Part shown: positions 19,301 to 28,978 of the stretch, piece by piece
Numbering within the stretch: the first letter of the stretch is position 1
How the letters are laid out: the number at the start of each line of letters is the position of its first letter
Origin: an uncultured Alistipes sp.
GTDB lineage: Bacteria > Bacteroidota > Bacteroidia > Bacteroidales > Rikenellaceae
Reading direction: 5' to 3'
Assembly (NCBI GenBank): GCA_944321175.1
Contig: CALUKI010000032.1
Span: 124,001-188,000, forward strand
Length of the DNA: 64,000 nucleotides
Made by a program: the position numbers and the translations under genes
Notes under the pieces: generated by a model
Told to the model about the DNA's origin: nothing
The model's database searches: none
What the model saw: the letters and a program-made list of their open reading frames with translations, nothing else

Positions 19301-20035
19301 CGTGCGGGGGCCGAGGTCGAGAGTACGGTCTTCTGCAACCTCACGGCCGATGCGATCGAACGTTCGATCGCCGAGATGAAGGAGCATATCCGCCGCTGTC
19401 AGATCTTCGTGCTGAGCGGAGGGTTCTCGTCGGGCGACGAGCCCGACGGCAGCGGCAAGTTCATCGCTGCCGTGCTGAACAACCGTGAAATTGCCGAAGA
19501 GATTCACGCCTTGATCGGCAGGGGCGGTCTGATTCTGGGTATCTGCAACGGATTCCAGGCATTGATAAAATCAGGCCTGTTGCCTTACGGACGCCTGGGC
19601 TGCGTGACGCAGGATTCCCCGACGTTGTTCCGCAACGACGTCAACCGGCATGTCTCGCAGATCGTCACCACGCGTGTGGCTTCGACCGCTTCGCCCTGGC
19701 TGCGCGGCTTTGCCGTCGGCGATCTGCATCGGATCGCCGTCAGTCATGGCGAGGGAAAGTTCGTCGTCGGCGATGCGATGGCCCGCGAACTCTTCGCCAA
19801 AGGGCAGGTCGCGTTCCAGTATGCCGACGAACAGGGACATGCGACGATGGAGGCGCCCTGCAATCCCAACGGGTCGTTCTACGCCATTGAGGGCCTTCTC
19901 TCGGCCGACGGACGTATTTTGGGAAAGATGGGCCACACGGAGCGTTACGATGAGAATTTGTTCAAGAATATCTATGGAGAGAAGCGGCAGCCGTTGTTCG
20001 AAAACGCCGTTGCCTATTTCCGCAAACAGATCTGA
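16325..20035 (+). CDS. purL: phosphoribosylformylglycinamidine synthase, single-chain type
   Basis: A 1236-residue large PurL, the form also found in Proteobacteria, uniting the PurS-like N-terminus, two AIRS-like ATP-binding halves and a C-terminal class I glutaminase. The nucleophile is C1074 in LGICNGFQAL, preceded by VLSGGFSSGDEPDGS. LDTYWSDHCRHTTF marks the linker and substrate region near residue 220. It converts FGAR, glutamine and ATP to FGAM. No separate purS or purQ is needed. The next gene begins seven bases later. Confidence 0.97.
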   Translation: MKSYRIFVEKRPGFRVEAESLQEDLNENLGLHLHELRLLNVYDLFGFSEKLLEESRYRVFGEVQTDEVLDSWDAEGRKSLAVEYLPGQFDQRAASAVDCVRLIDPAADVRIRSARLLVFDAGTTDEEVARIRKYYINAVESREKDLSVLSDMEQAEVKPVPVLTGLTALTEEELAPYCVRMGLAMNADDLREVVKYFRAEGRDPYETELRILDTYWSDHCRHTTFTTVLEEITVDESFMRAELEESLDLYRKLRHELGREEKSLCLMDLATIGARYLRKIGKLDDMEVSEENNACSIFVTVDVDGEPEKWLLQFKNETHNHPTEIEPFGGASTCLGGAIRDPLSGRSYVYQAMRVTGAGDIYRPVRDTLAGKLPQRVISRKAAAGYSSYGNQIGLATTHVREIYHPDYVAKRLEVGAVVGAVKACNVRRESPEPGDVVLMLGGRTGRDGIGGATGSSKEHNTRSLETCSSEVQKGNAPEERKLERLFRRPEVTRLIKKSNDFGAGGVSVAIGELTDGLDIYLDRVPTKYSGLNSTELAISESQERMAVVVERKDVEAFMAFCAEENIEVTHVADVTDTRRMRMYNKGERVVDLSREFIDSAGAKHYAKAEIGAVEQRNPFVRKIEGATLADRMAKNLADDNVVSQKGLIEMFDSTIGASTVLMPFGGRTQGSETQVSVQKLPVDGYTETASIMAFGYNPFLTSWSPYHGAAYAVVEACAKVVAAGARFEAMRFSYQEYFERMHTPRSWGKPLAALLGALRMQVELGLPSIGGKDSMSGTFQQINVPPMLMAFGITTVDARRVISTDWKAAGHALYLLKHTPRSNGMPDTEALRRLWSETSDRIASGGIVAAYAVGFGGVAEALAKMSFGNRIGAEVELAEERLFAYDYGSIVVECLGEIDAPYAVRLGCTTTDEALTVNGVRMPLDGLLRANTERFTRIYPDRGRNRAAAIPEPTASAGAAVYAGEAVEHPLAYLPVFPGTNCDYDTARAFRRAGAEVESTVFCNLTADAIERSIAEMKEHIRRCQIFVLSGGFSSGDEPDGSGKFIAAVLNNREIAEEIHALIGRGGLILGICNGFQALIKSGLLPYGRLGCVTQDSPTLFRNDVNRHVSQIVTTRVASTASPWLRGFAVGDLHRIAVSHGEGKFVVGDAMARELFAKGQVAFQYADEQGHATMEAPCNPNGSFYAIEGLLSADGRILGKMGHTERYDENLFKNIYGEKRQPLFENAVAYFRKQI

Positions 20036-20042
20036 GCGACAA

Positions 20043-21053
20043 ATGATGAAAGGGAACTTCAGAAGTATGGTTTTGAGCCTGCTGCTCCTGGCTGCAGCTG
20101 CTCTGGGGCCGGTGGAGATTGATGCCGCCGGAGGGCGTGAAGGGAATTTGCGCCTGCTTTACTGGAACATCCAGAACGGGATGTGGTCGGGACAGGCCGA
20201 CAACTACCGCCGTTTTGCCGAATGGGTCGCGGAGGTCGATCCCGACGTCTGCGTCTGGTGCGAGGCGCAGTCGATCTACAAGACGGGCACGGCCGACCGG
20301 ATGGCCGAAGAAGACCGCTATCTGGTCGATAACTGGCCGGAGCTGGCCGCCCGCTACGGACACAAATATTGCTATGTGGGCGGTCATCGCGACAACTATC
20401 CGCAGGTCATCACCTCGAAATATCCGATCGAAAATGTGGATCGCATCGTGGGGACGGAACCCGACAGTGTCGTGACGCATGGCGCAGGGTGGGCGCGGAT
20501 TGTCCGCAAGGGCCGTCCGATCAATATCGTGACGCTTCATCTCTGGCCGCAGTCATATGCCTATCGTGCGAAGGATCCGAAGGTGAGCGGCGCGGCGCGC
20601 GAGGGCGACGACTACCGCCGTATGGAGATCGAGTATATCTGCAACCATACGATTGCCACGCATGCCGCAGCTGCCGGCGAATTGTGGATGATGATGGGTG
20701 ATTTCAACGCATGGTCGCGTCTCGACAACTGGATCTACGGATATGCGGAGGATGATTCGCGCTTCCGTGCCTATGACTATGTGACGGAGAATACGCCCTA
20801 CGAAGATGTGATCGGAGGCCTGTATCGCGGCAAGTTCTGCCCGACGCTGCATACGACCAAACGGATTGATTTCGTATTCTGTACACCGTTGCTGTACGAC
20901 AGTATCGTGAGGTGTGATGTGCTGGCGGACGACTACACCGATCCGGTGCGTGATCCGAAACGGCTGTCGAACTTCTGGCATCCGTCGGACCATCGCCCCA
21001 TCGTGGTGGATTTCGATTTGACAAAGGTGAAAAAACAACAACTCAAAAAATAA
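20043..21053 (+). CDS. exported endonuclease/exonuclease/phosphatase-family protein
   Basis: A 336-residue protein with a cleavable-looking signal (hydrophobic stretch at residues 9-23 ending near Ala-Ala). The EEP fold is complete: WNIQNG near 40, the metal-binding glutamate in [21 protein letters not shown] near 218-225 and SDHRPIV near 315. Such enzymes cleave phosphodiesters or phosphomonoesters of nucleic acids, lipids or sugars; the substrate here is unknown. The start is ATG 20043 or 20046. It sits eight bases from both purL and purC, so it is cotranscribed with cytosolic purine enzymes, an odd place for an exported protein. Confidence 0.8.
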   Translation: MMKGNFRSMVLSLLLLAAAALGPVEIDAAGGREGNLRLLYWNIQNGMWSGQADNYRRFAEWVAEVDPDVCVWCEAQSIYKTGTADRMAEEDRYLVDNWPELAARYGHKYCYVGGHRDNYPQVITSKYPIENVDRIVGTEPDSVVTHGAGWARIVRKGRPINIVTLHLWPQSYAYRAKDPKVSGAAREGDDYRRMEIEYICNHTIATHAAAAGELWMMMGDFNAWSRLDNWIYGYAEDDSRFRAYDYVTENTPYEDVIGGLYRGKFCPTLHTTKRIDFVFCTPLLYDSIVRCDVLADDYTDPVRDPKRLSNFWHPSDHRPIVVDFDLTKVKKQQLKK

Positions 21054-21061
21054 GCAAGACC

Positions 21062-21778
21062 ATGAAACAGCTCGAAATGCTTTACGAGGGTAAGGCGAAA
21101 CAGGTTTTCCGCACGGACGACGATGATGTGATCCTGATGCATTACAAAGATGCCGCTACAGCCTTCAACAACATCAAGAAGGCGACCATCGAGGGCAAGG
21201 GCATCCTGAACAACAAGATCTCGACGATCATCTTCGGCTATCTGAAAGAGGCCGGCGTGCCGACACACTACATCGAGACGCTCAACGACCGTGATCAATT
21301 GTGCCGCCGCGTGAAGATCATTCCGCTCGAAGTCATCGTCCGCAACATCGTTGCAGGGTCTATGGCCAAACGTTTGGGGCTGGAAGAGGGTCTCAAGCCG
21401 TCGAATACGATTTATGACATCTGCTACAAGTGCGATGAGCTGGGCGATCCGCTCATCAACGACCACCATGCCGTCGCTTTGGGTGTGGTAACTTATGACG
21501 AGCTGAAGCAGATCTATGATATGACCGCCAGGATCAACGAGGTGCTGACGTCGCTGTTCGACCGGATGAACATCACGCTGGTGGATTTCAAGATCGAGTT
21601 CGGCCGCACGTCGGACGGTCGGATCGTGTTGGCCGACGAAGTGTCGCCCGACACCTGCCGTCTGTGGGACAAGACGACGAACGAAAAACTCGACAAGGAT
21701 CGTTTCCGCCGGGATCTGGGCCGCGTGCGCGAGGCCTACGAGGAGATTCTTGCCCGTTTGGAGGCGCTGAAAAAATAA
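21062..21778 (+). CDS. purC: SAICAR synthetase
   Basis: A 238-residue enzyme joining aspartate to CAIR. The N-terminal YEGKAKQVF and the [14 protein letters not shown] and DFKIEFG segments are family signatures. Length is standard for the short bacterial form. It follows the EEP gene by eight bases and precedes purF by 64. Confidence 0.96.
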   Translation: MKQLEMLYEGKAKQVFRTDDDDVILMHYKDAATAFNNIKKATIEGKGILNNKISTIIFGYLKEAGVPTHYIETLNDRDQLCRRVKIIPLEVIVRNIVAGSMAKRLGLEEGLKPSNTIYDICYKCDELGDPLINDHHAVALGVVTYDELKQIYDMTARINEVLTSLFDRMNITLVDFKIEFGRTSDGRIVLADEVSPDTCRLWDKTTNEKLDKDRFRRDLGRVREAYEEILARLEALKK

Positions 21779-21842
21779 TTCGGGGACGGACAGAGGTCGG
21801 TCGGACTTCTGCTCCGGTTCCTTTCAATGGATTTGAAACGAC

Positions 21843-23270
21843 ATGATGAATTACGATATGAACGAGTCGCCTTTCGATGAGGTGCATGAGGAGTGCGGGG
21901 TCTTCGGGGTCTTCGGGCTGGATGATGCTCCCAATCTGGTCTATTACGGATTGCATGCCTTGCAGCATCGCGGACAGGAGGCGTGCGGTATTGTCGCTGT
22001 CGATGAGGGGGCTATGCGGTCGGTCAAGGGCGAAGGCCTTGTGACGGAGGTTTTCACCGGAGACAACCTTGCTACGCTTCACGGTTCGATGGCTATCGGA
22101 CATGTCCGTTATTCGACGGCGGGCGGCGGCGGCCGTGAGAATGTGCAACCGTTCGTTTTCCATCACCATACGGGCAGTTTTGCGCTGGCGCATAATGGCA
22201 ACCTCGTCAATTCGAAGGCCTTGATCCGCTATCTGGAAGACAAGGGCAGCCTGTTCCATTCGACCTCCGACAGCGAGATCCTTGCCCACCTTATCAAGAA
22301 GGAGCACAGTTCCGAGCACCGTATTTTCGCCATTATCGATGCCCTGAACATGCTCGAAGGGGGATTCGCCTTTCTGATCATGACCGAGAACCGGCTCTAT
22401 GCCTGCCGCGACAAATACGGATTGCGGCCCTTGTCGATCGGCCGGCTCAACGGGGGGTGGGTGGTCAGTTCCGAAACCTGTGCGCTGGATATCGTGGGCG
22501 CGGAGTTCGTGCGCGACGTCAATCCGGGCGAGATCGTCACGATCGATCACAACGGTGTGCGGAGCCGCGACTATTCGATGTACAAGCGCAACTGCATGTG
22601 TGCGATGGAGTACATCTATTTCGCACGTCCCGACAGCGATATCGAGGGGTGCAACGTCCATGCTTTCCGCAAGGAGTCGGGGCGCCTGCTTTACAAGGAG
22701 GCGCCGGCTGATGCCGATGTGGTGATCGGCGTCCCCGATTCGAGCCTCTCGGCTGCCATCGGTTATTCGGAGGCGAGCGGTATCCCCTATGAGATGGGAT
22801 TGATCAAAAACCGCTATATCGGCCGGACATTCATCCAGCCCTCGCAGGCGATGCGCGAAAAGGGCGTGAAGATGAAGCTTTCGGCGGTTCGCAGCCTGGT
22901 GGCCGGCAAACGTGTGGCGTTGATCGACGACTCGATCGTTCGCGGCACCACATCGCTGCGTATCGTGCGCCTGCTCAAGGCTGCCGGAGCCAAAGAGGTC
23001 CATGTACGCATTGCCTCGCCCAAGATGACCCATCCCTGCTTCTATGGCGTCGATACCTCGACCTGTGCCGAATTGATCGGTTACCGCTGTTCGGTTGACG
23101 AGATCTGCCGGGCCATCGAAGCCGATTCGCTGGCCTATCTGTCGGAGGAGTCGCTGTTGCGCGCAGGGGGCCGCAAAGAGATGTGCATGGCTTGTTTCAC
23201 GGGCCATTATCCGACGGCACTTTATGAACATGCCGCCGAGATCGGTCGTGAGGAGACCGAGATGAAATAG
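21843..23270 (+). CDS. purF: amidophosphoribosyltransferase, iron-sulfur type
   Basis: A 475-residue enzyme for the first committed purine step, PRPP plus glutamine to phosphoribosylamine. The catalytic cysteine follows a 17-residue propeptide (EE before CGVFGVFG), as in the B. subtilis type. Cysteines near CAMEYIYF, MTHPCFYG and MCMACFTGH match the 4Fe-4S ligands of that type, suggesting oxygen sensitivity. The PRPP loop is VALIDDSIVRGTTS. The start could be either ATG of the tandem pair at 21843/21846 or ATG 21858. Confidence 0.96.
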   Translation: MMNYDMNESPFDEVHEECGVFGVFGLDDAPNLVYYGLHALQHRGQEACGIVAVDEGAMRSVKGEGLVTEVFTGDNLATLHGSMAIGHVRYSTAGGGGRENVQPFVFHHHTGSFALAHNGNLVNSKALIRYLEDKGSLFHSTSDSEILAHLIKKEHSSEHRIFAIIDALNMLEGGFAFLIMTENRLYACRDKYGLRPLSIGRLNGGWVVSSETCALDIVGAEFVRDVNPGEIVTIDHNGVRSRDYSMYKRNCMCAMEYIYFARPDSDIEGCNVHAFRKESGRLLYKEAPADADVVIGVPDSSLSAAIGYSEASGIPYEMGLIKNRYIGRTFIQPSQAMREKGVKMKLSAVRSLVAGKRVALIDDSIVRGTTSLRIVRLLKAAGAKEVHVRIASPKMTHPCFYGVDTSTCAELIGYRCSVDEICRAIEADSLAYLSEESLLRAGGRKEMCMACFTGHYPTALYEHAAEIGREETEMK

Positions 23271-23368
23271 GAGATCCGGACGTATGCCGGTGCCGTATGG
23301 CGCCGGCGGAACGGCGGAGTGCCGCATGCGGACGGAAATGAATTTGAACAGAAACAGGAATTACCGAT

Positions 23369-24394
23369 ATGGCAGAGAGTTATGAGAAGGCCGGTGTGAA
23401 TCTGGAGGCCGGTTACGAAGTGGTGCGCCGCATCAAGAAGCATGTCGCTTCGACGGCGCGTACGGGTGTCATGGGCAACATCGGCGCTTTCGGCGGGATG
23501 TTCGATCTGGCGGCCCTGAAGATCAAGGATCCGGTGTTGGTAAGCGGAACCGATGGCGTAGGTACGAAACTCAAGCTGGCGTTCGCTATGGACAAGCACG
23601 ATACGATCGGTATCGATGCAGTGGCGATGTGTGTGAACGACGTGCTGGCGCAGGGTGCCGAACCGCTCTTCTTCCTCGATTATGTGGCCGTAGGCCATAA
23701 CGAACCGGTCAAGATCGAGGGAATCGTCAGCGGCGTGGCCGAGGGGTGCCGGCAGGCCGGTTGCGCCCTTGTCGGCGGCGAGACGGCCGAGATGCCGGGC
23801 ATGTACGAGGGCGGCGAATACGATATCGCAGGATTTACGGTGGGTGTCGTCGAGCGGAGCCGGCTCATCGACGGTTCGAAGGTCAAGGCCGGCGACGTGC
23901 TGGTCGGTATCGCCTCGTCGGGCGTGCATTCCAACGGCTTCTCGCTCGTCCGCAAGGTCCTTGCCGACAATGCGCTGGAACTGAACAGGGTCTATCCCGA
24001 ACTGGGCAGCCATACGCTGGGCGAGGTGCTGCTTACCCCGACGAAGATCTATGTGCGCCAGGTGCTCGACGTGATCCGCCAGTGCGACGTACACGGCATC
24101 AGCCATATCACGGGCGGCGGCTTCGATGAGAACATCCCCCGTATCCTGCACGACGGTCAGGGCATCGAGATCGACGAGGGATCGTGGGAGATCCTGCCCG
24201 TGTTCCGTTTTCTGGAGAAATACGGGAAGATCGCCCATCGCGAGATGTTCAACATCTTCAATATGGGTATCGGAATGGTCATCGCGCTCGATGCCGCAGA
24301 GGCGCAGAAGGCTGTCGGTCTGTTGGCTGCGCACGGCGAACGGGCTTCGGTCATCGGCCGTGTGGTCGAGGGCGAAGGTGTCACAATCCGTTAA
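23369..24394 (+). CDS. purM: phosphoribosylformylglycinamidine cyclo-ligase (AIR synthetase)
   Basis: A 341-residue enzyme closing the imidazole ring of [16 protein letters not shown] and [11 protein letters not shown] are the nucleotide-binding signatures. The ATG lies 98 bases after purF. purN follows three bases after its stop. Confidence 0.96.
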   Translation: MAESYEKAGVNLEAGYEVVRRIKKHVASTARTGVMGNIGAFGGMFDLAALKIKDPVLVSGTDGVGTKLKLAFAMDKHDTIGIDAVAMCVNDVLAQGAEPLFFLDYVAVGHNEPVKIEGIVSGVAEGCRQAGCALVGGETAEMPGMYEGGEYDIAGFTVGVVERSRLIDGSKVKAGDVLVGIASSGVHSNGFSLVRKVLADNALELNRVYPELGSHTLGEVLLTPTKIYVRQVLDVIRQCDVHGISHITGGGFDENIPRILHDGQGIEIDEGSWEILPVFRFLEKYGKIAHREMFNIFNMGIGMVIALDAAEAQKAVGLLAAHGERASVIGRVVEGEGVTIR

Positions 24395-24397
24395 GCG

Positions 24398-25000
24398 ATG
24401 AAACGCATCGCGGTATTCGCCAGCGGCGAGGGCAGCAATTTCGAAGCGATCGTCACGGCCTGCGAGCAGGGGGCGATAGCGGCTCGCACGGTGCTTGTCG
24501 TCTGCGACCGCCCCGGTGCACGGGTGGTGGAGCGTGCGGCGGCGCATGGCGTGGAGTGCTTCGCCTTTACGCCGAAGTCGTATGCGTCGAAAGCCGACTA
24601 TGAACGCGAAATCGTTGCACGGCTCGATGCCGCAGGGGTCGATCTGGTCTGTCTGGCGGGTTACATGCGCATCCTTTCGGAGGTGATGCTTGCGGCTTAT
24701 GGCGGCCGGATCGTCAATATCCATCCGTCGCTGCTGCCGGCCTTCAAGGGCGCTCACGCCATCGAACAGGCGGTGGCTTGCGGGGTGAAGGTATATGGCG
24801 CGACGATCCATTGGGTCGATGCGTCGCTCGACGGCGGCCGGATCATTGCCCAGCGGGCTTTCGAATACGACGGCGACGACGTGGAGGAGGTCGAACGACG
24901 CATGCACCGCATCGAGCATGCGCTCTATGCGGAGACGATCGACAAACTGGTAAAAGGGCAGGAAAAATGGGAAACTGGAATTTTAAACAGGAAAAAATAA
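24398..25000 (+). CDS. purN: phosphoribosylglycinamide formyltransferase, folate-dependent
   Basis: A 200-residue transformylase transferring formyl from 10-formyl-tetrahydrofolate to GAR. The catalytic Asn-His-Asp are in VNIHPSLLPAFKG and in IHWVDASLDGG. ASGEGSNFEAI is the phosphate loop. Its folate need is met by folD at the end of the cluster. purH starts four bases downstream. Confidence 0.96.
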   Translation: MKRIAVFASGEGSNFEAIVTACEQGAIAARTVLVVCDRPGARVVERAAAHGVECFAFTPKSYASKADYEREIVARLDAAGVDLVCLAGYMRILSEVMLAAYGGRIVNIHPSLLPAFKGAHAIEQAVACGVKVYGATIHWVDASLDGGRIIAQRAFEYDGDDVEEVERRMHRIEHALYAETIDKLVKGQEKWETGILNRKK

Positions 25001-25004
25001 GGAA

Positions 25005-26534
25005 ATGCGAGCATTAATCAGTGTGAGCGATAAGACGGGAGTCGTCGATTTCGCAAAGAGCCTGAAGGCTCTGGGTTGGGAGGTGATTGCTACGGGCGGT
25101 ACGATGAAGCTGCTGCGTGAAAATGGCGTCGAGGTGCTGAACATCAGCGACGTGACGGGTTTTCCGGAGATCTGCGACGGTCGGGTCAAGACGTTGCATC
25201 CGGCCGTACACGGCGGGCTGCTGGCACGCCGCGACGTGCCGGAGCATGTAGCCGCACTGCGGGCCAACGGCATCGGTTTCATCGATCTGGTATGTGTGAA
25301 TCTCTATCCTTTCCGGCAGACGATCGCCAAGCCGGGTGTGGAGCTGGCCGAAGCGATCGAGAACATCGACATCGGCGGGCCCTCGATGCTGCGCAGTGCC
25401 GCGAAGAATTTCCGTGACGTGACGGTCGTCTGCGACCCGAACGACTACGCAGCCATTCTCGACGAGATGCGCGCGCAGGGAAATACGACGGTCGGGACCC
25501 GTCTGCGGCTCTCGGCGAAAGCCTATACGCATACGGCCGAGTACGACAGCATGATCGCCGCCTATATGCGTGCACAGGCCGGCCTGCCCGAAAAACTCTT
25601 CCTCGAATTCGATCTGGTGCAGTCGCTCCGCTACGGAGAGAATCCCCATCAGACGGCGAAGTTCTATCGCTCGGCCGAGGAGGTTCCCTTCTCGCTGGCG
25701 CATGCCCGTCAGTTGAACGGCAAGGAGCTTTCATACAACAACATACAGGATGCAAACGCCGCACTGAATATCGTTCGCGAGTTTGAGGAGCCTTTCTGCG
25801 TGGGTCTCAAACACATGAACCCCTGCGGTGCCGCTGTGGGCCGCGATGTGGTCGATGCGTGGACAAAGGCTTACGAGGCGGACAAGGTCTCGATCTTCGG
25901 CGGTATCGTGGCGGTCAACCGCGAGGTGACGCGCGAGGCGGCCGAGTTGATGAAGCCGATCTTTTTGGAGATCATCATGGCGCCCCGGTTCTCGGAGGGC
26001 GCTTTGGAGGTGCTTGCGACGAAGAAGAACCTGCGGCTGCTGGAGGTTGACATGACCCGTTCCGACGTGCATCCGATGCAGTATGTGAGTGTCAACGGCG
26101 GCCTGTTGGCGCAGGAGCTGGATGTCACGACCAGACAGGTCGAGGCTTCGATGACCGTGACGCGCGTACAGCCGTGCGAAGCACAGTTGCGCGACCTGAA
26201 TTTCGCCTGGCGGATCGTCAAGCATGTGAAGTCGAATGCCATCGTAGTGGTGAAGGACGGACAGACGGTCGGTGTCGGCGCCGGTCAGATGAACCGCATC
26301 GGTTCGGCCGAGATCGCATTGAACGAAGCCCGATCGAAGGGTGTGACCGAGGGGCTGATCATGGCTTCCGACGGCTTCTTCCCCTTCGACGACTGTGTGA
26401 CGCTGGCTGCGCAGCGGGGTGTGGCGGCAATCGTCCAGCCCGGCGGTTCGGTGCGCGACGGGGATTCGATCCGCAAGGCCGACGAGACGGGCGTGGCGAT
26501 GCTCTTCACCGGCATGCGCCATTTCAAACACTGA
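25005..26534 (+). CDS. purH: bifunctional AICAR transformylase/IMP cyclohydrolase
   Basis: A 509-residue enzyme for the last two steps to IMP. The N-terminal cyclohydrolase domain starts RALISVSDKTGVVDFAK and contains RVKTLHPAVHGG. The C-terminal transformylase has the catalytic Lys-His pair in VGLKHMNPCGAAVG and the FPFDD segment. Length is normal. It uses 10-formyl-tetrahydrofolate, as does purN. Confidence 0.97.
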   Translation: MRALISVSDKTGVVDFAKSLKALGWEVIATGGTMKLLRENGVEVLNISDVTGFPEICDGRVKTLHPAVHGGLLARRDVPEHVAALRANGIGFIDLVCVNLYPFRQTIAKPGVELAEAIENIDIGGPSMLRSAAKNFRDVTVVCDPNDYAAILDEMRAQGNTTVGTRLRLSAKAYTHTAEYDSMIAAYMRAQAGLPEKLFLEFDLVQSLRYGENPHQTAKFYRSAEEVPFSLAHARQLNGKELSYNNIQDANAALNIVREFEEPFCVGLKHMNPCGAAVGRDVVDAWTKAYEADKVSIFGGIVAVNREVTREAAELMKPIFLEIIMAPRFSEGALEVLATKKNLRLLEVDMTRSDVHPMQYVSVNGGLLAQELDVTTRQVEASMTVTRVQPCEAQLRDLNFAWRIVKHVKSNAIVVVKDGQTVGVGAGQMNRIGSAEIALNEARSKGVTEGLIMASDGFFPFDDCVTLAAQRGVAAIVQPGGSVRDGDSIRKADETGVAMLFTGMRHFKH

Positions 26535-26612
26535 CGAACGGGAATCCGGAAGCAGGGAGACGGCAGAGGAAAAAAGAAATCGAGACAAACCAGAGAGAGA
26601 AAAAAGAAGAGC

Positions 26613-27869
26613 ATGAAGGTACTTGTTGTGGGCGGCGGCGGCCGTGAACATGCCATCGTGGATGCGTTGAGCCGCTCCGCGAAGGTCGATAAGATCTATT
26701 GCGCACCGGGGAATGCCGGTATTGCGAAACAGGCGGAGTGTGTGGCCCTGCGGGAGACCGAGGTCGAGAAACTGCGGGATTTCGCGCAGGCGAACGAAGT
26801 GGCGCTGACGGTCGTGGGACCGGAGGTGGCGCTGGCGGCCGGTATTGCCGATGTATTCCGTGCGGCGGGGCTGCGGATCTTCGGCCCGACGAAGGCCGCG
26901 GCGCGAATCGAATCGTCGAAGGAGTTCGCCAAGGAGCTGATGATGAAATACGGTATCCCGACGGCCGGATTCCGCGCCTTTACCACTTACGAAGAGGCGC
27001 GTGCGTATGTCGCCTGCCGGTCGTTTCCGGCCGTCCTGAAGTACGACGGGCTGGCTGCCGGCAAGGGTGTCGTGATTGCGCAAACGATGGAGGAGGCCGA
27101 TGCGGCCCTGCGCGACATGCTCCTCGACGACAAGTTCGGTCACGGCAAGGTCGTGGTGGAGGATTACCTTGAAGGCCCTGAATTTTCGTTCATGTGCTTC
27201 GTCGAGGGGCGCCGCGTTTATCCGATGGTGCTGGCGCAGGACCACAAACGGGCCTATGACAACGACGAAGGTCCCAATACGGGCGGCATGGGCGCCTACT
27301 CGCCGCTGCCTTTCATCTCGGCGGAGGATGAGCGTTTCGCCCTTGAACGGATAATGCAGCCGACGGCCGAGGCGCTTTGCGCCGAAGGTTGTCCCTTTAC
27401 GGGAGTGCTTTACGGCGGCCTGATGAAGACCCGTGACGGCGTGAAGGTCATCGAGTTCAACGCCCGTTTCGGCGATCCGGAAACGGAGGTCGTCCTGCCG
27501 CGCCTGCGCAGCGACATCGTGGATATTTTTGCAGCGGTGGCCGACGGCCGCGAACTCGACCGGCCCATCGAGTGGTACGACTTTGCGACGGTCGGTGTGG
27601 TGCTGGCTTCGAAAGGGTATCCGGGCGCTTATGAAAAAGGTGCCGTCATCGAGGGCCTTGAAACGGTCGATGGTGCGGTTTACCATATGGGTACGGCCTG
27701 CAGGGAGGGGCGGATCGTCACGGCCGGCGGACGTGTGGCGATCGTCGTCTGCAAGGCTCCGACGCTCGGCGGGGCGCTTGCGAAATGCAATGCCGAAGTC
27801 GGGAAGGTCCATTGCGACAACCTGTTCCATCGCACGGACATCGGCCGCAAGGCAATGCTGACAGAATGA
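26613..27869 (+). CDS. purD: phosphoribosylamine-glycine ligase
   Basis: A 418-residue ATP-grasp ligase forming GAR, the second purine step. The N-terminal VLVVGGGGREHAI, the ATP-grasp segment KYDGLAAGKGV and the metal site FNARFGDPETEV are all present. It follows purH by 78 A/G-rich bases without a terminator. Confidence 0.97.
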   Translation: MKVLVVGGGGREHAIVDALSRSAKVDKIYCAPGNAGIAKQAECVALRETEVEKLRDFAQANEVALTVVGPEVALAAGIADVFRAAGLRIFGPTKAAARIESSKEFAKELMMKYGIPTAGFRAFTTYEEARAYVACRSFPAVLKYDGLAAGKGVVIAQTMEEADAALRDMLLDDKFGHGKVVVEDYLEGPEFSFMCFVEGRRVYPMVLAQDHKRAYDNDEGPNTGGMGAYSPLPFISAEDERFALERIMQPTAEALCAEGCPFTGVLYGGLMKTRDGVKVIEFNARFGDPETEVVLPRLRSDIVDIFAAVADGRELDRPIEWYDFATVGVVLASKGYPGAYEKGAVIEGLETVDGAVYHMGTACREGRIVTAGGRVAIVVCKAPTLGGALAKCNAEVGKVHCDNLFHRTDIGRKAMLTE

Positions 27870-27975
27870 TCCGCAGGTCGTGGAAACGCAGACGGCGAAG
27901 AGCGGCAAATGCGGCGAAACAGAGTCAAGGAATAGAGCGTGTAGCGAAGAATCAGAAAGAAGAAAGAGCAGAAAG

Positions 27976-28833
27976 ATGGCAACGGTAATCAGTGGAAAAG
28001 AGTTGTCGGCCTCGATGAAGGCCGAAATGGCGGAACGGGTGAAGGGTTTTCCGGCACAATACGGTCGGGTGCCCCATCTGGTCGTAGTGCTGGTGGGCGA
28101 CGATCCGGCCAGCGTCTCCTATGTCACGGGCAAGGCCAGGGCGTCGGCCGAAGTGGGGATCCGCAATACGACGCTCCGCCGTTCGGCGGAGATCTCCGAA
28201 GCGGAACTGCTGGCGCTGATCGACGAGTTGAATGCCGACGATGAGGTGGACGGTATTCTGGTGCAGCTGCCGCTGCCCCGGCACATCGACGAACAGAAGG
28301 TCATCGCCGCGATCCGTCGCGAGAAGGATGTGGACGGCTTCCATCCGCTCAATGTGGCGAAGCTGTGGCTCAAGGAGCCGTGTACGCTGCCCTGTACGCC
28401 GAAGGGAATCCTCCGCATGTTGCAGCGTGCCGGCGTGGAGATTGCCGGAAAACGGGCCGTCGTGATCGGCCGCAGCAATATCGTCGGGCTTCCGGTTGCC
28501 AAACTGCTGCTCGATGCCAATGCGACGGTAACGGTTGCGCACAGCCGTACACGGAACCTGCCGGCCGTCACGCGGGAAGCAGATATTCTTGTCGTGGCAA
28601 TCGGAAAGGCCCGTTTCGTGACGGCCGATATGGTGCGTCCGGGAGCCGTTGTGATCGACGTGGGGGTCAACCGCGACCCGCAGACGGGAAAACTGTGCGG
28701 CGATGTGGATTATGCCGCCGTCGAGCCGATTGCGTCGGTCATCACGCCCGTGCCGGGAGGTGTGGGCCCGATGACGATCGCCTGCCTGATGGAGAATACG
28801 ATCGAGTGCTTCCTTCGCAAGCAGGTAAAGTAA
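27976..28833 (+). CDS. folD: methylenetetrahydrofolate dehydrogenase/cyclohydrolase
   Basis: A 285-residue bifunctional enzyme making 10-formyl-tetrahydrofolate for purN and purH. The catalytic YVTGKARA contains the family Lys, and VQLPLPRHID with TPVPGGVGPMT are signatures. The start is ATG 27976 behind an A/G-rich stretch; the frame is open upstream without homology. It is the last gene of the purine cluster and is followed by a terminator. Its position ties one-carbon supply to purine demand. Confidence 0.95.
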   Translation: MATVISGKELSASMKAEMAERVKGFPAQYGRVPHLVVVLVGDDPASVSYVTGKARASAEVGIRNTTLRRSAEISEAELLALIDELNADDEVDGILVQLPLPRHIDEQKVIAAIRREKDVDGFHPLNVAKLWLKEPCTLPCTPKGILRMLQRAGVEIAGKRAVVIGRSNIVGLPVAKLLLDANATVTVAHSRTRNLPAVTREADILVVAIGKARFVTADMVRPGAVVIDVGVNRDPQTGKLCGDVDYAAVEPIASVITPVPGGVGPMTIACLMENTIECFLRKQVK

Positions 28834-28860
28834 CCGGTTGTCAGGGTAATAAAACGGATA

Positions 28861-28900
28861 GGATCCCGATTCTCGGCGAGTCGGGATTCCGTCTTTTTTT
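28861..28900 (+). terminator. terminator of the purine operon
   Basis: A GGATCCCGA/TCGGGATTCC hairpin (28861-28869 with 28881-28890, one bulged T) followed by GTC and eight T. It lies 27 bases after the folD stop. Confidence 0.88.
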
Positions 28901-28978
28901 TGCGGTTTGTATGGCGTCGGGATCATCACGCCGAAGAGAGCGGCGCATGCCTGCAGCGGGAATTTAGTATCGTCCGGG

